64,000 bases of DNA from Pseudomonas sp. RIT-562 (GCF_026241895.1 NZ_JAPJIV010000020.1:62001-126000); one strand, 5' to 3'; counted from the first letter of the stretch, positions 48,714-58,353 are shown. Numbers and translations: made by a program. The notes: generated from the letters alone by a model not told the origin.

Positions 48714-50042
48714 TCAATCCTGCAAAGCCTTGTGCGCGGTCTCACGGCTGGCCAGCATTGCCACCAGCGCTACCGCTGCGGCGGCCAGCAGGTACCAGGC
48801 CGGGGCCATCTTGTTGCCAGTCATCTGGATCAGCCAGGTCGCAATGAATGGCGCCGTCCCGCCAAATACCGCATTGGCGATGTTGAAGCTGAAGGCAAAC
48901 CCGCTGAAGCGCACCCGGGTGGGAAATATCTCGGCGAGAAAACACGGCAGGGTGCCGTCGTTCATCGCCAGGATCGCGCCGAAGGCAATCTGGATCATCA
49001 GCACCACCAGCAACGGCTGATGATCGAGCATCCCGAACAGCGGAAAGGTCAACAACAGGAACAGCACCGAGGCGGTCAATAGCATGGTCTTGCGCCCGAA
49101 GCGGTCCGACAGCCTGCCCATCAGGAAGATCAGGCCGATATAGGTGGCCAGGGACACCGTGGACGCCAGGAACGAATCACTTTCGCTCATGCCCATCTCG
49201 GTCGACAAATAGGTCGGCATGTAGCTCAGCAGCAGGTAGAAAGCCACGGCGTTGAGGCAGGTCACGCCGATGCCGATGATCACGCTGCGCCGATGCACAG
49301 TGAGCAACTCGCGAACCGGGGCGTGGGTCGCACATTCCTTGGCTTCGAGGCGCTTTTCCATCTCCAGGAATTTGGGCGTGTCCTGCAGGCTCATGCGGAT
49401 ATAGCGCCCCACCAGGCCAAACGGCGCGGCCAGCAGGAATGGCAGGCGCCAGCCCCAACTGTGCAAGTCCTCGACGCTGAGCCAGGCATGCAGGCCGGCG
49501 ACGAATACCGCGCCAAACAGCAAACCCGCTGCGGTACTGGCCGGGACAATACTGGTGTACAGGCCACGTTTGCCTTCAGGTGCGTACTCGGCGAGGAACG
49601 CCGACGCCCCCGCGTATTCACCGGACGCAGAGAAGCCCTGGAACAGGCGAATCACCAGCAGCAACGCCGGCGCCCACAGGCCGATGTGGTTGTATGTAGG
49701 CAGGATGCCAATGCAGAAAGTCGAGACCGACATGATCAGGATCGACCAGGACAACGCGCTGCGCCGGCCATACTTGTCACCAAAGTGGCCCCACACCAGG
49801 CCACCCAGGGGGCGGACGATAAACGACAGGGCAAATACCGCGAAGGTCGCCAGCAAGGCGCTGGCCTTGTCGGTTTGCGGGAAGAATGTCAGCGCGATAA
49901 CGGTGGCCAGGTAACCGTAGGCCGCGTAGTCGAACCATTCGACAAAGTTACCCATGAAGCTGGCGCTGGCCGCGCGCCGCAGGGCCTTGCGCTCGGAGTT
50001 TTTTTCATGGGTCTGTTCCAGCGTGAGGCTTGCAGTGCTCAT
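48714..50042 (-). CDS. MHS-family MFS transporter, probable creatine or related uptake
   Basis: This 442-residue proton symporter starts at 50042, with GGAGG six bases upstream; the longer frame begins far upstream without a site. Twelve membrane segments are predicted with Asn-Phe-Val-Glu-Trp-Phe-Asp-Tyr-Ala-Ala in the first, the Gly-His-Phe-Gly-Asp-Lys-Tyr-Gly-Arg-Arg loop and Ser-Ala-Ser-Gly-Glu-Tyr-Ala-Gly-Ala. It belongs to the proline/betaine (ProP-like) branch and lacks the cysteine-containing insert of the other two MHS proteins here. It is encoded 204 bases downstream of creatinase on the same strand, so creatine is the best guess for the substrate. Confidence 0.9.
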   Translation of the reverse strand: MSTASLTLEQTHEKNSERKALRRAASASFMGNFVEWFDYAAYGYLATVIALTFFPQTDKASALLATFAVFALSFIVRPLGGLVWGHFGDKYGRRSALSWSILIMSVSTFCIGILPTYNHIGLWAPALLLVIRLFQGFSASGEYAGASAFLAEYAPEGKRGLYTSIVPASTAAGLLFGAVFVAGLHAWLSVEDLHSWGWRLPFLLAAPFGLVGRYIRMSLQDTPKFLEMEKRLEAKECATHAPVRELLTVHRRSVIIGIGVTCLNAVAFYLLLSYMPTYLSTEMGMSESDSFLASTVSLATYIGLIFLMGRLSDRFGRKTMLLTASVLFLLLTFPLFGMLDHQPLLVVLMIQIAFGAILAMNDGTLPCFLAEIFPTRVRFSGFAFSFNIANAVFGGTAPFIATWLIQMTGNKMAPAWYLLAAAAVALVAMLASRETAHKALQD

Positions 50043-50207
50043 TGCGCACCTCCCCGGGTCGAGGCGCAAAAATCGGGAAAAACAGTCGATACATATGACA
50101 TGACAAACACCCTCTATTGTTTTATTTGGCAGGGTTAAGGTCAATGAATGCTGGGCGTTCTTGGGCGCTCATGCATCGTAGTGTTCAGCGATGGTCTACG
50201 ACCGGAA

Positions 50208-50229
50208 GTGGGAGCGGCGAAGCTCCCAC
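50208..50229. repeat. REP-type hairpin after creatinase
   Basis: GTGGGAGC GGCGAA GCTCCCAC is an 8-bp perfect hairpin 18 bases downstream of the creatinase stop codon (minus strand). It lacks a U-tract, so it may stabilise mRNA rather than terminate it. Confidence 0.8.
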
Positions 50230-50246
50230 ATCCAACTGTTGTTCGG

Positions 50247-51458
50247 TTACTTGCGAATGATGTTGTGCTCCGGCCCGTACGGGAATTTGGTGATGTTCTC
50301 CCCACCCTGCTCGTTGACGATCAGGATGTCGTGCTCGCGGTAACCGCCCGCACCTGGCCGCCCTTCGGGCAGCATGATCATCGGTTCGATGGACACTACC
50401 ATCCCCGGCTCCAGCACCGTGTCGATGTCTTCACGCAATTCCAGCCCGGCTTCGCGACCGTAGTAATGGCTCAGGGTGCCAAAGGAGTGCCCGTAGCCGA
50501 AGGTGCGGTATTGCAGCAAATCGTGTTCCAGGAATATCTCGTTCAGTTGCGCGGCGATATCGCAGCAGCGCATGCCCGGCTTGATCAGTTTCAGCCCGGC
50601 CTCGTGGACCTTGACGTTGACTTCCCACAAGCGCAGATGCTCATCGGAGCAGTGGTCGAGGAACAACGTACGCTCAAGCGCCGTGTAGTAGCCGGCGATC
50701 ATCGGGAAGCAGTTGAGGCTGAGGATGTCGCCCTTGTTGACCTTGCGCGAGGTCACCGGGTTGTGCGCGCCATCGGTGTTGATACCGGACTGGAACCACG
50801 TCCAGGTGTCCATCAGCTCCGAGTCCGGGAAGGTTCGGGCGATCTCGCGCACCATGGCCTGGGTCGCATGCAGCGCCACCTCATACTCCGGTACCTGGTC
50901 ACGCAGCGCTTCGACGATCGCGGCGCCGCCAATGTCCGCCACCCGTGCACCGTGCCGGATGATCGCGTGCTCTTCGGCCGACTTGATCATGCGCATGCGC
51001 ATGCAGGGCGCGGCGATGTCCACCAGTTCGGCTTGGGGATAGCGGCTGGCGAGCTTGTCGCGGTTGAGCAGGTTCAGGTGATCGAATTCGATACCAATGC
51101 GCCCGGCCTTGGGCAAAGCCTGCTGGATCGCGACGAAGTAGTTGTCGCGCTGCCAGTCGGTGTAGACGATGTTTTCCGTGCCCACGGTCCGACGCCAAGG
51201 CTGGCCGCCATCGATGTTGGCGCTGATGGTGACGGCGCTGTCCTGGGTCACGACCAGGGCGTATGGGCGGCCAAACGAGCAGTAGAGGAAATCGCTGTAG
51301 TAATTGATGTTGTGATAGGAAGTGAAGACTGCCGCGTCGATGTTGTTTTGTGCCAGATAAGCGCGCAGTTTGCCCTGGCGGTTGGCGTACTCCTGAGCCG
51401 AGAAGGTCGGGCTCACTTTCTCGCCGTTCTTGATCTGGATGGTTTTGGGCATTTGCAT
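50247..51458 (-). CDS. Creatinase (creatine amidinohydrolase)
   Basis: This enzyme hydrolyses creatine to sarcosine and urea. The start at 51458 (Met-Gln-Met-Pro-Lys) gives 403 residues, the exact length of the characterised Pseudomonas putida enzyme, which this sequence closely resembles from memory. It has the pita-bread (aminopeptidase P) fold without metal ligands. The catalytic H232 falls at the same number, in Asp-Gly-Ala-His-Asn-Pro-Val, followed by the conserved Arg-Thr-Leu-Phe-Leu-Asp-His and Gly-Tyr-Gly-His-Ser-Phe-Gly segments. Neither creatininase nor sarcosine oxidase is in view, so sarcosine must be handled elsewhere. It shares a 361-base divergent region with speC. Confidence 0.95.
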   Translation of the reverse strand: MQMPKTIQIKNGEKVSPTFSAQEYANRQGKLRAYLAQNNIDAAVFTSYHNINYYSDFLYCSFGRPYALVVTQDSAVTISANIDGGQPWRRTVGTENIVYTDWQRDNYFVAIQQALPKAGRIGIEFDHLNLLNRDKLASRYPQAELVDIAAPCMRMRMIKSAEEHAIIRHGARVADIGGAAIVEALRDQVPEYEVALHATQAMVREIARTFPDSELMDTWTWFQSGINTDGAHNPVTSRKVNKGDILSLNCFPMIAGYYTALERTLFLDHCSDEHLRLWEVNVKVHEAGLKLIKPGMRCCDIAAQLNEIFLEHDLLQYRTFGYGHSFGTLSHYYGREAGLELREDIDTVLEPGMVVSIEPMIMLPEGRPGAGGYREHDILIVNEQGGENITKFPYGPEHNIIRK

Positions 51459-51819
51459 GTCTTTGATCCTTGTCAGTGATTGAGCGACAGAGGGCGCCAC
51501 TCTGGTGGGCCGCTGGAGATCATTCGAACAGATGCATCCCGAGGTTTTTTGCGCGAATCCGACCTGTAGTTGGCCAGATCCGCTGTGCCCGCAACCTAGT
51601 GTTCGCGGGGATGCGCGCCGAAGTACTGGCGTGTCAGCGTCGGGGATGCACAGGGTTTGCCAGGAGTCGACTGCGGTTCGCCCGTCACTACCAATCTGGC
51701 CAAACACGTCTATAACCAGTGTTGGCATGATTCAGGTCAGGGAACCTTGATGGATCCCTCGGTACATTGATCTCTTGCAAACGGTGGACAAGTGAGTGTC
51801 CGCCAGGAGATTTCCCCGC
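51459..51819. other. Divergent promoter region between creatinase and speC
   Basis: These 361 bases contain no plausible gene. Both flanking genes read outward, so promoters and binding sites for the creatinase and ornithine decarboxylase genes must lie here. AGGAG precedes the speC ATG. A short hairpin, GGACAAGTGAGTGTCC, lies near 51788-51803 in the speC leader. No certain operator was recognised. Confidence 0.6.
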
Positions 51820-54003
51820 ATGAAAATTTTAAAGATTGCTGCCAGTGATTCCGCGATTGACTGCTTCCAGACCTATCGGCAAGTAGTCCCGCTCAGTCAG
51901 ACCGACTACACCGACATCGCCGTCGCCGTGTTCTCGGTGGAAGACGTGATGGCCGGCGCCCTGGAGTCACTCCAGCGCACCGGTTTCGATATTCCGATTT
52001 TCCTCGCCACCTCCCCCGGCACCGGCAACCGCGCGCGTGATGTCTATAAGCACCTCGAGGACGTCCTGCTGCAGGTCAACGGCATCTTCGACCGTTCGCG
52101 CAACAATGCCGAATACCATGGTCACCAGTTGGAGACAGCGGCCAAGGCCTATGAAGAAAGCCTGCTGCCACCGTTCTTCGATTCACTTAAACGCTATACC
52201 GAATCGGCCAACGTCACCTTCGCCTGCCCGGGCCACCAGGGCGGCCAGTTCTTCCGCAAGCACCCCGCCGGCCGGCAGTTCTTCGATTTCTTTGGCGAGA
52301 CGCTGTTTCGCGCCGACATGTGCAACGCCGACGTCAAGCTGGGTGACCTGCTGATCCACGAGGGCCCGGCGCTGCTGGCGCAAAAACACGCGGCCAAGGT
52401 GTTCAACGCCGACAAAACCTACTTCGTGCTCAACGGTACCTCCGCCTCCAACAAAGTGGTGACCAATGCCCTGCTGACGCCCGGCGACCTGGTGCTGTTC
52501 GACCGCAACAACCACAAGTCCAATCACCAGGGTGCACTGATCCAGGCTGGTGCCACGCCGATTTATCTGGAGACCGCGCGCAACCCTTACGGTTTTATCG
52601 GTGGCATCGACGCCCACTGTTTCGAAGAGAGTTACCTGCGCGAGTTAATCGCCGAAGTAGCACCGGACAAGGCCCAGGCCGCCCGCCCGTTCCGCCTGGC
52701 GATCATTCAGCTCGGCACTTATGACGGCACCGTCTACAACGCCCGCCAGGTAGTCGACCGCATCGGCAAACTGTGTGACTACATCCTGTTCGACTCGGCC
52801 TGGGTCGGCTACGAGCAGTTCATCCCGATGATGAAGGACTGTTCGCCCTTGCTGCTGGACCTGCACGCGGACGATCCGGGCATCTTCGTCACCCAGTCGG
52901 TGCACAAACAGCAGGCCGGGTTCTCCATGGCCTCGCAGGTGCACAAGAAAGATCGTCACATCAAGGGCCAGGCCCGCTACTGCAACCATGCGCAGCTGAA
53001 TAACGCATTCATGGCCCAGGCCTCCACCAGTCCGTTCTATCCGCTGTTCGCCTCGCTCGATGTGAACGCGCGCATCCACGCTGGCCGCAGTGGCCTGAAG
53101 CTGTGGGATGATTGCGTGAAATTTGGCATCGACGCGCGCAAGTTGATTCTCGAAGCCTGCACCATGGTCCGCCCTTTCGTACCCGCGACCATTGAAGGAC
53201 GCGCCTGGGAAGACTACCCCACTGAAGAAATTGCCAATGACCTGCGCTTCTTCGAGTTTCATCCCAAGGATCGCTGGCATGCCTTCCAGGGCTACGGCGA
53301 GAAGCAGTACTTCATCGACCCGTGCAAACTGCTGTTCACTACCCCGGGCATCGACCCGGTGGACGGCAGCTACACCGACTTCGGTATCCATGCCGGGATT
53401 CTCGCCAACTTCCTGCGCGAAAATGGCATCGTTCCGGAGAAGTGCGACCTCAACTCGATTCTGTTCCTGCTGACCCCCGCTGAAGACTGGGCGAAGATGA
53501 CTCATCTGGCCGCGCAGATCGCGCGATTCGAGCGCTTCGTCAACGACAACGCGCCGATGAGCCGAGTATTGCCGGCGATCTACGGACGATACGAGGAGCG
53601 TTATCGCAACTACACGATCCGCCAGCTGTGCCAGGAAATGCACGACCTGTACCGCAGCCACAACGTGCAGCAACTGCAGAAAGCGATGTTCCGCAAGGAA
53701 CACTTCCCCGTAAAGGCGATGAACCCGCAAGCAGCGCAGTTCGAATTCATTCGCGGCAACGTCGAGCTGGTGGCCCTGGCCGACGCCGATGGACGCATCG
53801 CCGCCGAAGGAGCGCTGCCCTACCCGCCTGGCGTGCTGTGCGTGGTGCCCGGGGAGATCTGGGGCGGCGCGGTACTTAAGTACTTCCTGGCGCTGGAAGA
53901 AGGCATCAACTCCCTGCCAGGCTTCACCCCGGAACTTCAGGGGGTGTATTTGAAGGAAGTTGAGGGGCGTATTCGGGCGTTTGGTTATGTGATCAAGAAC
54001 TGA
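51820..54003 (+). CDS. speC: Ornithine decarboxylase (Orn/Lys/Arg decarboxylase family)
   Basis: This PLP enzyme makes putrescine from ornithine. The start at 51820 (Met-Lys-Ile-Leu-Lys) lies after an AGGAG site; the ATG at 51796 is too early. The 727 residues comprise an N-terminal wing domain (1-~110), the major PLP domain with Thr-Phe-Ala-Cys-Pro-Gly-His-Gln-Gly-Gly and PLP-lysine K363 (Ser-Val-His-Lys-Gln-Gln-Ala-Gly), and a C-terminal domain. The size fits the biosynthetic/inducible fold-I group, and the short wing is more like ornithine than arginine or lysine decarboxylase. A lysine or mixed specificity cannot be ruled out by eye. Confidence 0.9.
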   Translation: MKILKIAASDSAIDCFQTYRQVVPLSQTDYTDIAVAVFSVEDVMAGALESLQRTGFDIPIFLATSPGTGNRARDVYKHLEDVLLQVNGIFDRSRNNAEYHGHQLETAAKAYEESLLPPFFDSLKRYTESANVTFACPGHQGGQFFRKHPAGRQFFDFFGETLFRADMCNADVKLGDLLIHEGPALLAQKHAAKVFNADKTYFVLNGTSASNKVVTNALLTPGDLVLFDRNNHKSNHQGALIQAGATPIYLETARNPYGFIGGIDAHCFEESYLRELIAEVAPDKAQAARPFRLAIIQLGTYDGTVYNARQVVDRIGKLCDYILFDSAWVGYEQFIPMMKDCSPLLLDLHADDPGIFVTQSVHKQQAGFSMASQVHKKDRHIKGQARYCNHAQLNNAFMAQASTSPFYPLFASLDVNARIHAGRSGLKLWDDCVKFGIDARKLILEACTMVRPFVPATIEGRAWEDYPTEEIANDLRFFEFHPKDRWHAFQGYGEKQYFIDPCKLLFTTPGIDPVDGSYTDFGIHAGILANFLRENGIVPEKCDLNSILFLLTPAEDWAKMTHLAAQIARFERFVNDNAPMSRVLPAIYGRYEERYRNYTIRQLCQEMHDLYRSHNVQQLQKAMFRKEHFPVKAMNPQAAQFEFIRGNVELVALADADGRIAAEGALPYPPGVLCVVPGEIWGGAVLKYFLALEEGINSLPGFTPELQGVYLKEVEGRIRAFGYVIKN

Positions 54004-54035
54004 CCGGGATTTGCGCTGCATCGCGGCACACATCC

Positions 54036-54101
54036 GTAGGAGCCCGGCTTGCCGGCGGTGGCGGTCTTGCGGACGTCATCGCTGGCAAGCCAGGCTCCTA
54101 C
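54036..54101. repeat. REPIN downstream of speC
   Basis: GTAGGAGCCCGGCTTGCC (54036-54053) pairs with GGCAAGCCAGGCTCCTAC (54084-54101), with one mismatch and a 30-base spacer. It is a different REP subfamily from the one at 3675. It may protect the 3' end of the speC mRNA. Confidence 0.9.
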
Positions 54102-54251
54102 ATTTGTTCGGGTGTATGCGGCATTTGCGTTCGGCACCAATCTGAGGTGCTGCGCCAAATCCAGGCACGCATGACTTTACGGTCCGCCAGAGGCAGTCAT
54201 GGAAGCTGGTTTTGGTTCATCGGCCGGCAATGTTGCCGACAGACCAGGCTG

Positions 54252-55166
54252 TCAATCCTGCACCTCGGTGACAATCTCACCGCGATCGACCGCTTCATTA
54301 TCCAGAATGACGCCCATGGTGTTGAGGAACAGGTCATGGCTCATGATCCCGGTGGCGATGGTCGACAGCACTTCTTTCCCTGACTCGTCCCTAATCACCA
54401 CCTTTTCGCTCCACACACTCAAGTCCAGAGTGCGCAAGCTCGACATCGGCACCTTGCGCCCCTGCACTTCAAGGAACTCGCGAGTCACCAGGATCGGCTG
54501 CGTCGTCACATCAAGGAAGTTGCCTTTCAAGCGCTTGCCCCATACCGCTTTGCCCGGCACATAGTTGAAGGTAACGACAGCACCGCCTGCAAGGTTTTCC
54601 AGCACCGAAGGCAGGCGCTCGCGCACGTGCAACTCGCGCACCAGCTGCTGGAAGTCGTGGAAACCCCTGAGCGATTCAATCACCCGGTGGAACGGCTCAC
54701 TGGCATTGCGGCGGTAGGCCAGGTTGGTGATCAGCCCGCTGATGGCGACCTGGCCCGAGCTGAACAGGTACAGGTCTTCAATTTCAGCGAACGGCACGTA
54801 GTCCTTGCTCGACCCCATGGTGCAGGCAATGCCATGTTCATAGACTTCGTAACTGGCCTGGCGCAAGCGCTTCTGCCACACGTAGAGCCCAAACAACCCC
54901 GCCGCGATAACGGCCAGGAAAGCGCTGGTGCAATAGATCAGCATTTGCGGGCTGGAAAAGTTGAGATTGGTGCCACGACTGGTATTCACGCTGACCGGTC
55001 CGGAACTGCCCACGGGCAGGATCGTGCCCAGGTACAGGACGAAACACGCCATGCCCAACATGATCAGAGCCAGGATCAGCATGAACAACGGAAAGCCCTT
55101 GCCGTGCCGGAAGGATGCAACCAGTTCGCCGGTAACCGGCGCAGATGAGGATATGGAAGGGTGCAT
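54252..55166 (-). CDS. Hypothetical two-pass membrane protein
   Basis: This 304-residue protein has two hydrophobic segments (~27-49 and ~75-97) separated by a short polar, Ser/Asn-rich loop. A soluble domain of ~200 residues follows, with repeated beta-strand segments (Tyr-Glu-Val-Tyr-Glu-His-Gly-Ile; Val-Pro-Phe-Ala-Glu-Ile-Glu-Asp-Leu-Tyr-Leu-Phe) that resemble PH-like or YcxB-like membrane-associated domains. The soluble part is probably cytoplasmic. It is monocistronic between speC and an MHS transporter. No function is recognised. Confidence 0.8.
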   Translation of the reverse strand: MHPSISSSAPVTGELVASFRHGKGFPLFMLILALIMLGMACFVLYLGTILPVGSSGPVSVNTSRGTNLNFSSPQMLIYCTSAFLAVIAAGLFGLYVWQKRLRQASYEVYEHGIACTMGSSKDYVPFAEIEDLYLFSSGQVAISGLITNLAYRRNASEPFHRVIESLRGFHDFQQLVRELHVRERLPSVLENLAGGAVVTFNYVPGKAVWGKRLKGNFLDVTTQPILVTREFLEVQGRKVPMSSLRTLDLSVWSEKVVIRDESGKEVLSTIATGIMSHDLFLNTMGVILDNEAVDRGEIVTEVQD

Positions 55167-55300
55167 GAGGTTCTTGCTTCCTTGTAAGAGAGACGCGCCG
55201 CTATCCAGGCTGGCTTCGCCGATAAACGCGGCGTCGATGGGGTAATGCTTCCCAGGGTGGGAACAGGTTGGAGCATGCTGTGGCGCATTCGTTCAGAAGC

Positions 55301-55326
55301 AGCCCTCTCCCTGGCGAGAGAGGGCT
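55301..55326 (-). terminator. Hairpin after MHS transporter, probable terminator
   Basis: AGCCCTCTC / GAGAGGGCT forms a perfect 9-bp stem with an 8-base loop, nine bases beyond the transporter stop on the minus strand. The following tract is not strongly U-rich, so termination may be partial. Confidence 0.55.
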
Positions 55327-55334
55327 CGTTGCGA

Positions 55335-57011
55335 TCAGTCGTTGAGGATGTCTCGATCCTTGGTTTCCGGCAGGAAGAACGTACCCAATACCGCCGTCAT
55401 CACCGCGATGACGATTGGGTACCACAGGCCGTAGTAGATATCCCCCGTGGCGGCCACCATGGCAAACGCCACCGTCGGCAGGAAGCCACCGAACCAGCCG
55501 TTGCCGATGTGGTACGGCAGCGACATCGAAGTGTAGCGGATACGCGTCGGGAACAGTTCCACCAGCCACGCGGCAATCGGGCCGTAAACCATGGTCACGT
55601 AGATCACCAGGATGGTCAGGAGCAGCAGCACCATCGGGTAGTTCGTCTTCGCCGGGTCAGCCTTCTCGGGGTAGCCGGCTTCCTTGAGCGAAGCGCCCAG
55701 CGTTGCCGTGAAGGCCTCGTTGCGGGTCTTGAACTCGGCAGCCGGCATGCCGGTGCCTTCGAAGCTGGTGATTACCTTGTCGCCGATGCGCACCTGCGCC
55801 ACGGTCCCAGGCTCGGCCTTCTCGTTCTTGTAGGGGATGGCCCGCTTCGCCAGCAGGGTCTTGGCCAGGTCACAGGAGCTGGTAAATTTAGCCTTGCCCA
55901 CCGGGTCGAACTGGAACGAACACTGTTGCGGATCGGCCACCACCGTGACCGGATTTCTCTCCTGGGCGGTGAACACGTCGGGGTTACCGTACTGGGTCAG
56001 CGCGTGGAAGATTGGAAAGTACGTCAGTGCCGCAAGAATGCAGCCCGCCATAATGATGCCCTTGCGCCCGATGCGGTCGGACAGACTGCCGAATATTACG
56101 AAGAACGGCGTACCGATCAGCAGCGAACCGGCGATCAGCAAGTTGGCGGTCTGCGGGTCGATCTTCAGCGTTTGCAGGAGGAAGAACAGCGCATAGAACT
56201 GTCCGGTGTACCAGACCACCGCCTGCCCCGCCGTACCGCCAAGCAACGCCATGATGACGATCTTGAGGTTGTCCCAGCGGGCGAAGGATTCAGTCAGCGG
56301 CGCTTTCGACGATTTGCCTTCCGACTTCATTTTCAGGAACGCCGGCGATTCGCTCAGTTGCAGGCGGATGTACACCGAGATGACCAGCAGCAGGAGCGAC
56401 AGCAGGAACGGAATGCGCCAGCCCCAGGCCTCGAAAGCTTCAGTGCCGAGGATGGTGCGGCAGGCCAGGATCACCAGCAACGACAGGAACAGCCCGAGGG
56501 TCGCCGTGGTTTGAATCCACGAGGTGAAGAAACCCCGCCGACCTTTAGGTGCATGTTCAGCCACGTAGGTCGCCGCGCCCCCGTACTCACCGCCCAGCGC
56601 CAGACCTTGCAACAGGCGCAAGGTGATCAGGATGATCGGGGCTGCCACGCCGATGGTCGCGTAACCGGGCAGGAAACCCACCACGGCCGTGGAGATGCCC
56701 ATGATCACAATCGTGATCAGGAAGGTGTGCTTGCGCCCGATCATGTCCCCCAGACGGCCGAACACGATGGCACCAAAGGGCCGTACGGCAAACCCTGCGG
56801 CGAACGCGAGCAGCGCGAAGATGAAGGCGGTGGTCTCGTTGACCCCGGCAAAAAAATGCTTGGCGATGATCGCGGCGAGTGAGCCGTACAGGTAAAAGTC
56901 GTACCACTCGAATACCGTGCCCAGGGAGGAAGCGAAGATGACCTTGCGCTCCTCCCTGGTGATCCCCTGGTTGGGCGAGCTGCCCGTGGTGGTGTTGTCG
57001 ATTGCGGCCAT
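55335..57011 (-). CDS. MHS-family MFS transporter with cysteine-containing external insert
   Basis: This 558-residue proton symporter starts at 57011, with GGAG seven bases upstream; the longer frame to 57149 lacks a site. It is a clear paralogue of the protein at 17678-19300. It shares the Val-Phe-Glu-Trp-Tyr-Asp-Phe start of segment 1, the Gly-Gly-Glu-Tyr-Gly-Gly-Ala signature, the last-segment Ser-Leu-Pro-Tyr-His-Ile-Gly-Asn-Gly-Trp motif, and the ~100-residue insert between segments 9 and 10 with two cysteines around Phe-Gln-Phe-Asp-Pro-Val-Gly-Lys-Ala-Lys-Phe. No catabolic gene is adjacent to hint at its substrate. Confidence 0.9.
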   Translation of the reverse strand: MAAIDNTTTGSSPNQGITREERKVIFASSLGTVFEWYDFYLYGSLAAIIAKHFFAGVNETTAFIFALLAFAAGFAVRPFGAIVFGRLGDMIGRKHTFLITIVIMGISTAVVGFLPGYATIGVAAPIILITLRLLQGLALGGEYGGAATYVAEHAPKGRRGFFTSWIQTTATLGLFLSLLVILACRTILGTEAFEAWGWRIPFLLSLLLLVISVYIRLQLSESPAFLKMKSEGKSSKAPLTESFARWDNLKIVIMALLGGTAGQAVVWYTGQFYALFFLLQTLKIDPQTANLLIAGSLLIGTPFFVIFGSLSDRIGRKGIIMAGCILAALTYFPIFHALTQYGNPDVFTAQERNPVTVVADPQQCSFQFDPVGKAKFTSSCDLAKTLLAKRAIPYKNEKAEPGTVAQVRIGDKVITSFEGTGMPAAEFKTRNEAFTATLGASLKEAGYPEKADPAKTNYPMVLLLLTILVIYVTMVYGPIAAWLVELFPTRIRYTSMSLPYHIGNGWFGGFLPTVAFAMVAATGDIYYGLWYPIVIAVMTAVLGTFFLPETKDRDILND

Positions 57012-57217
57012 GAGTGTTCTCCGTGTTTCTCTTGTTGTAGGCCGGAGTACCTCACTACCAAACGCCGCACCCAGGCCCTGGGGCTGATGTCTTCGGATTA
57101 CGGTCTGCGTAAAGCATGCGAACAGGCTGACGGCCTCGCATCGCTGCAAGGTTTCCTAAGCATAATCAGCTTCGCGCAGTTATCCACTCGACAGCACGAT
57201 AAACACCAACCTGACAA

Positions 57218-58339
57218 CTAACCGCAGGCCCCCGCTTGCGGCACCAGGCTGATATCGACCCGCCGATTGGCCGCCCGACCGCTCTCGGTATCGTTGCTGG
57301 CAATCGGTTGGCTGGACGCCAGCCCCTGCACGGCGAAGCAGCTGTCGTGGATATCGCCCATCTGTTGCATCCAGCTGCGCACCGCAGTGGCGCGGGCATG
57401 GGACAGCTGCAGGTTGTGCTCAGGGTTGCCGCTGGCATCGGTGTGTCCGGCGATCACGATCAGCCATCCCGGTTGCGCCCTGATGTTGGCCAGGGTGTTG
57501 ATCAGGACTTTGGTCGAGCCTGGTTTGAGCGTCGAACTGCCGGCATCGAACAGTGACATGCTGTCCAAGCGCACCGGCGCTGGAGTGACCTGCTGCGGCT
57601 CGAAGAACTGGCTGAACGACTCGCTGGTTTCGCTGGATTTTTGCCACCACACCGCACCGATCAAGCCGATCAGTACGGTCAGGCTAGCCACGCCGAAAGC
57701 GATGCTGCGCTTCGATGACTTTAACTGCGGCATGGGACTGGCCGGCAGGATAACCACCGGCATCGCCAGTGCCGGCCGCACCCGACGCGGCTCCAACGGC
57801 AGCACGGCACCGGAAAAAGTATCACCCTGTAAACGCGGCAGCAGGTTATCGATCTGCTGTCGCAGCGCCTGCAAAGTCACCAGCGGAGCCTGCACCTGCA
57901 GACTCAAACGCTGGTGCAGATGCTCAAGCTCGTTCGCCAGGTAAACCAGCGCCGGCAGGCTGCGACTCTCCAGCTCCTGGCTGCGCAGCAACCATTGCAG
58001 CTGCGTGAACAGCCACCCGAGGATATCCAGGCGTACCGACGGCACCGGCGGCCATAAGGTTGGCCATTCGCACACCAATCCCTCGATCAACTCGATGCCT
58101 TGGGCCACTCCGTCCAGGCCGTAGCGGTGTCCGCGGGCCAGGGCCAGGGCAGCGGCCGTCTGCAAATCTGCCCCATGCTGCTGGAACAGCGTCAGGCACA
58201 ATTGCTCCACCCGCCCCCAGTCCACATCCGGGCAGGCCGGGTGGCTGAGCTTGGCCAGCTCATCGCGGATCGCGGCAAACTCAGCGAAGTCCCTTGGATC
58301 TCCACCGACCCGCACGCGCATTTCAAACAACGCTGTCAT
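57218..58339 (-). CDS. T6SS-associated ImpA_N/OmpA fusion protein (VasL-like N-terminus)
   Basis: This is the last gene of the visible T6SS operon (373 residues). The N-terminal domain (~15-115, Leu-Ser-His-Pro-Ala-Cys-Pro-Asp-Val-Asp-Trp) is the ImpA_N type found in TssA and VasL. A membrane helix lies at ~213-232, and the C-terminus (~258-373) is an OmpA-like peptidoglycan-binding domain with Gly-His-Thr-Asp-Ala-Ser-Gly and Arg-Ala-Ala-Asn-Arg-Arg-Val-Asp. The protein thus links a cytoplasmic, sheath-associated type of domain to the cell wall. It may anchor the machine, as TagL or TssL-OmpA fusions do in other systems. It lies 14 bases after tssE. Confidence 0.85.
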   Translation of the reverse strand: MTALFEMRVRVGGDPRDFAEFAAIRDELAKLSHPACPDVDWGRVEQLCLTLFQQHGADLQTAAALALARGHRYGLDGVAQGIELIEGLVCEWPTLWPPVPSVRLDILGWLFTQLQWLLRSQELESRSLPALVYLANELEHLHQRLSLQVQAPLVTLQALRQQIDNLLPRLQGDTFSGAVLPLEPRRVRPALAMPVVILPASPMPQLKSSKRSIAFGVASLTVLIGLIGAVWWQKSSETSESFSQFFEPQQVTPAPVRLDSMSLFDAGSSTLKPGSTKVLINTLANIRAQPGWLIVIAGHTDASGNPEHNLQLSHARATAVRSWMQQMGDIHDSCFAVQGLASSQPIASNDTESGRAANRRVDISLVPQAGACG

Positions 58340-58353
58340 CGAGCTTCCCTCCG

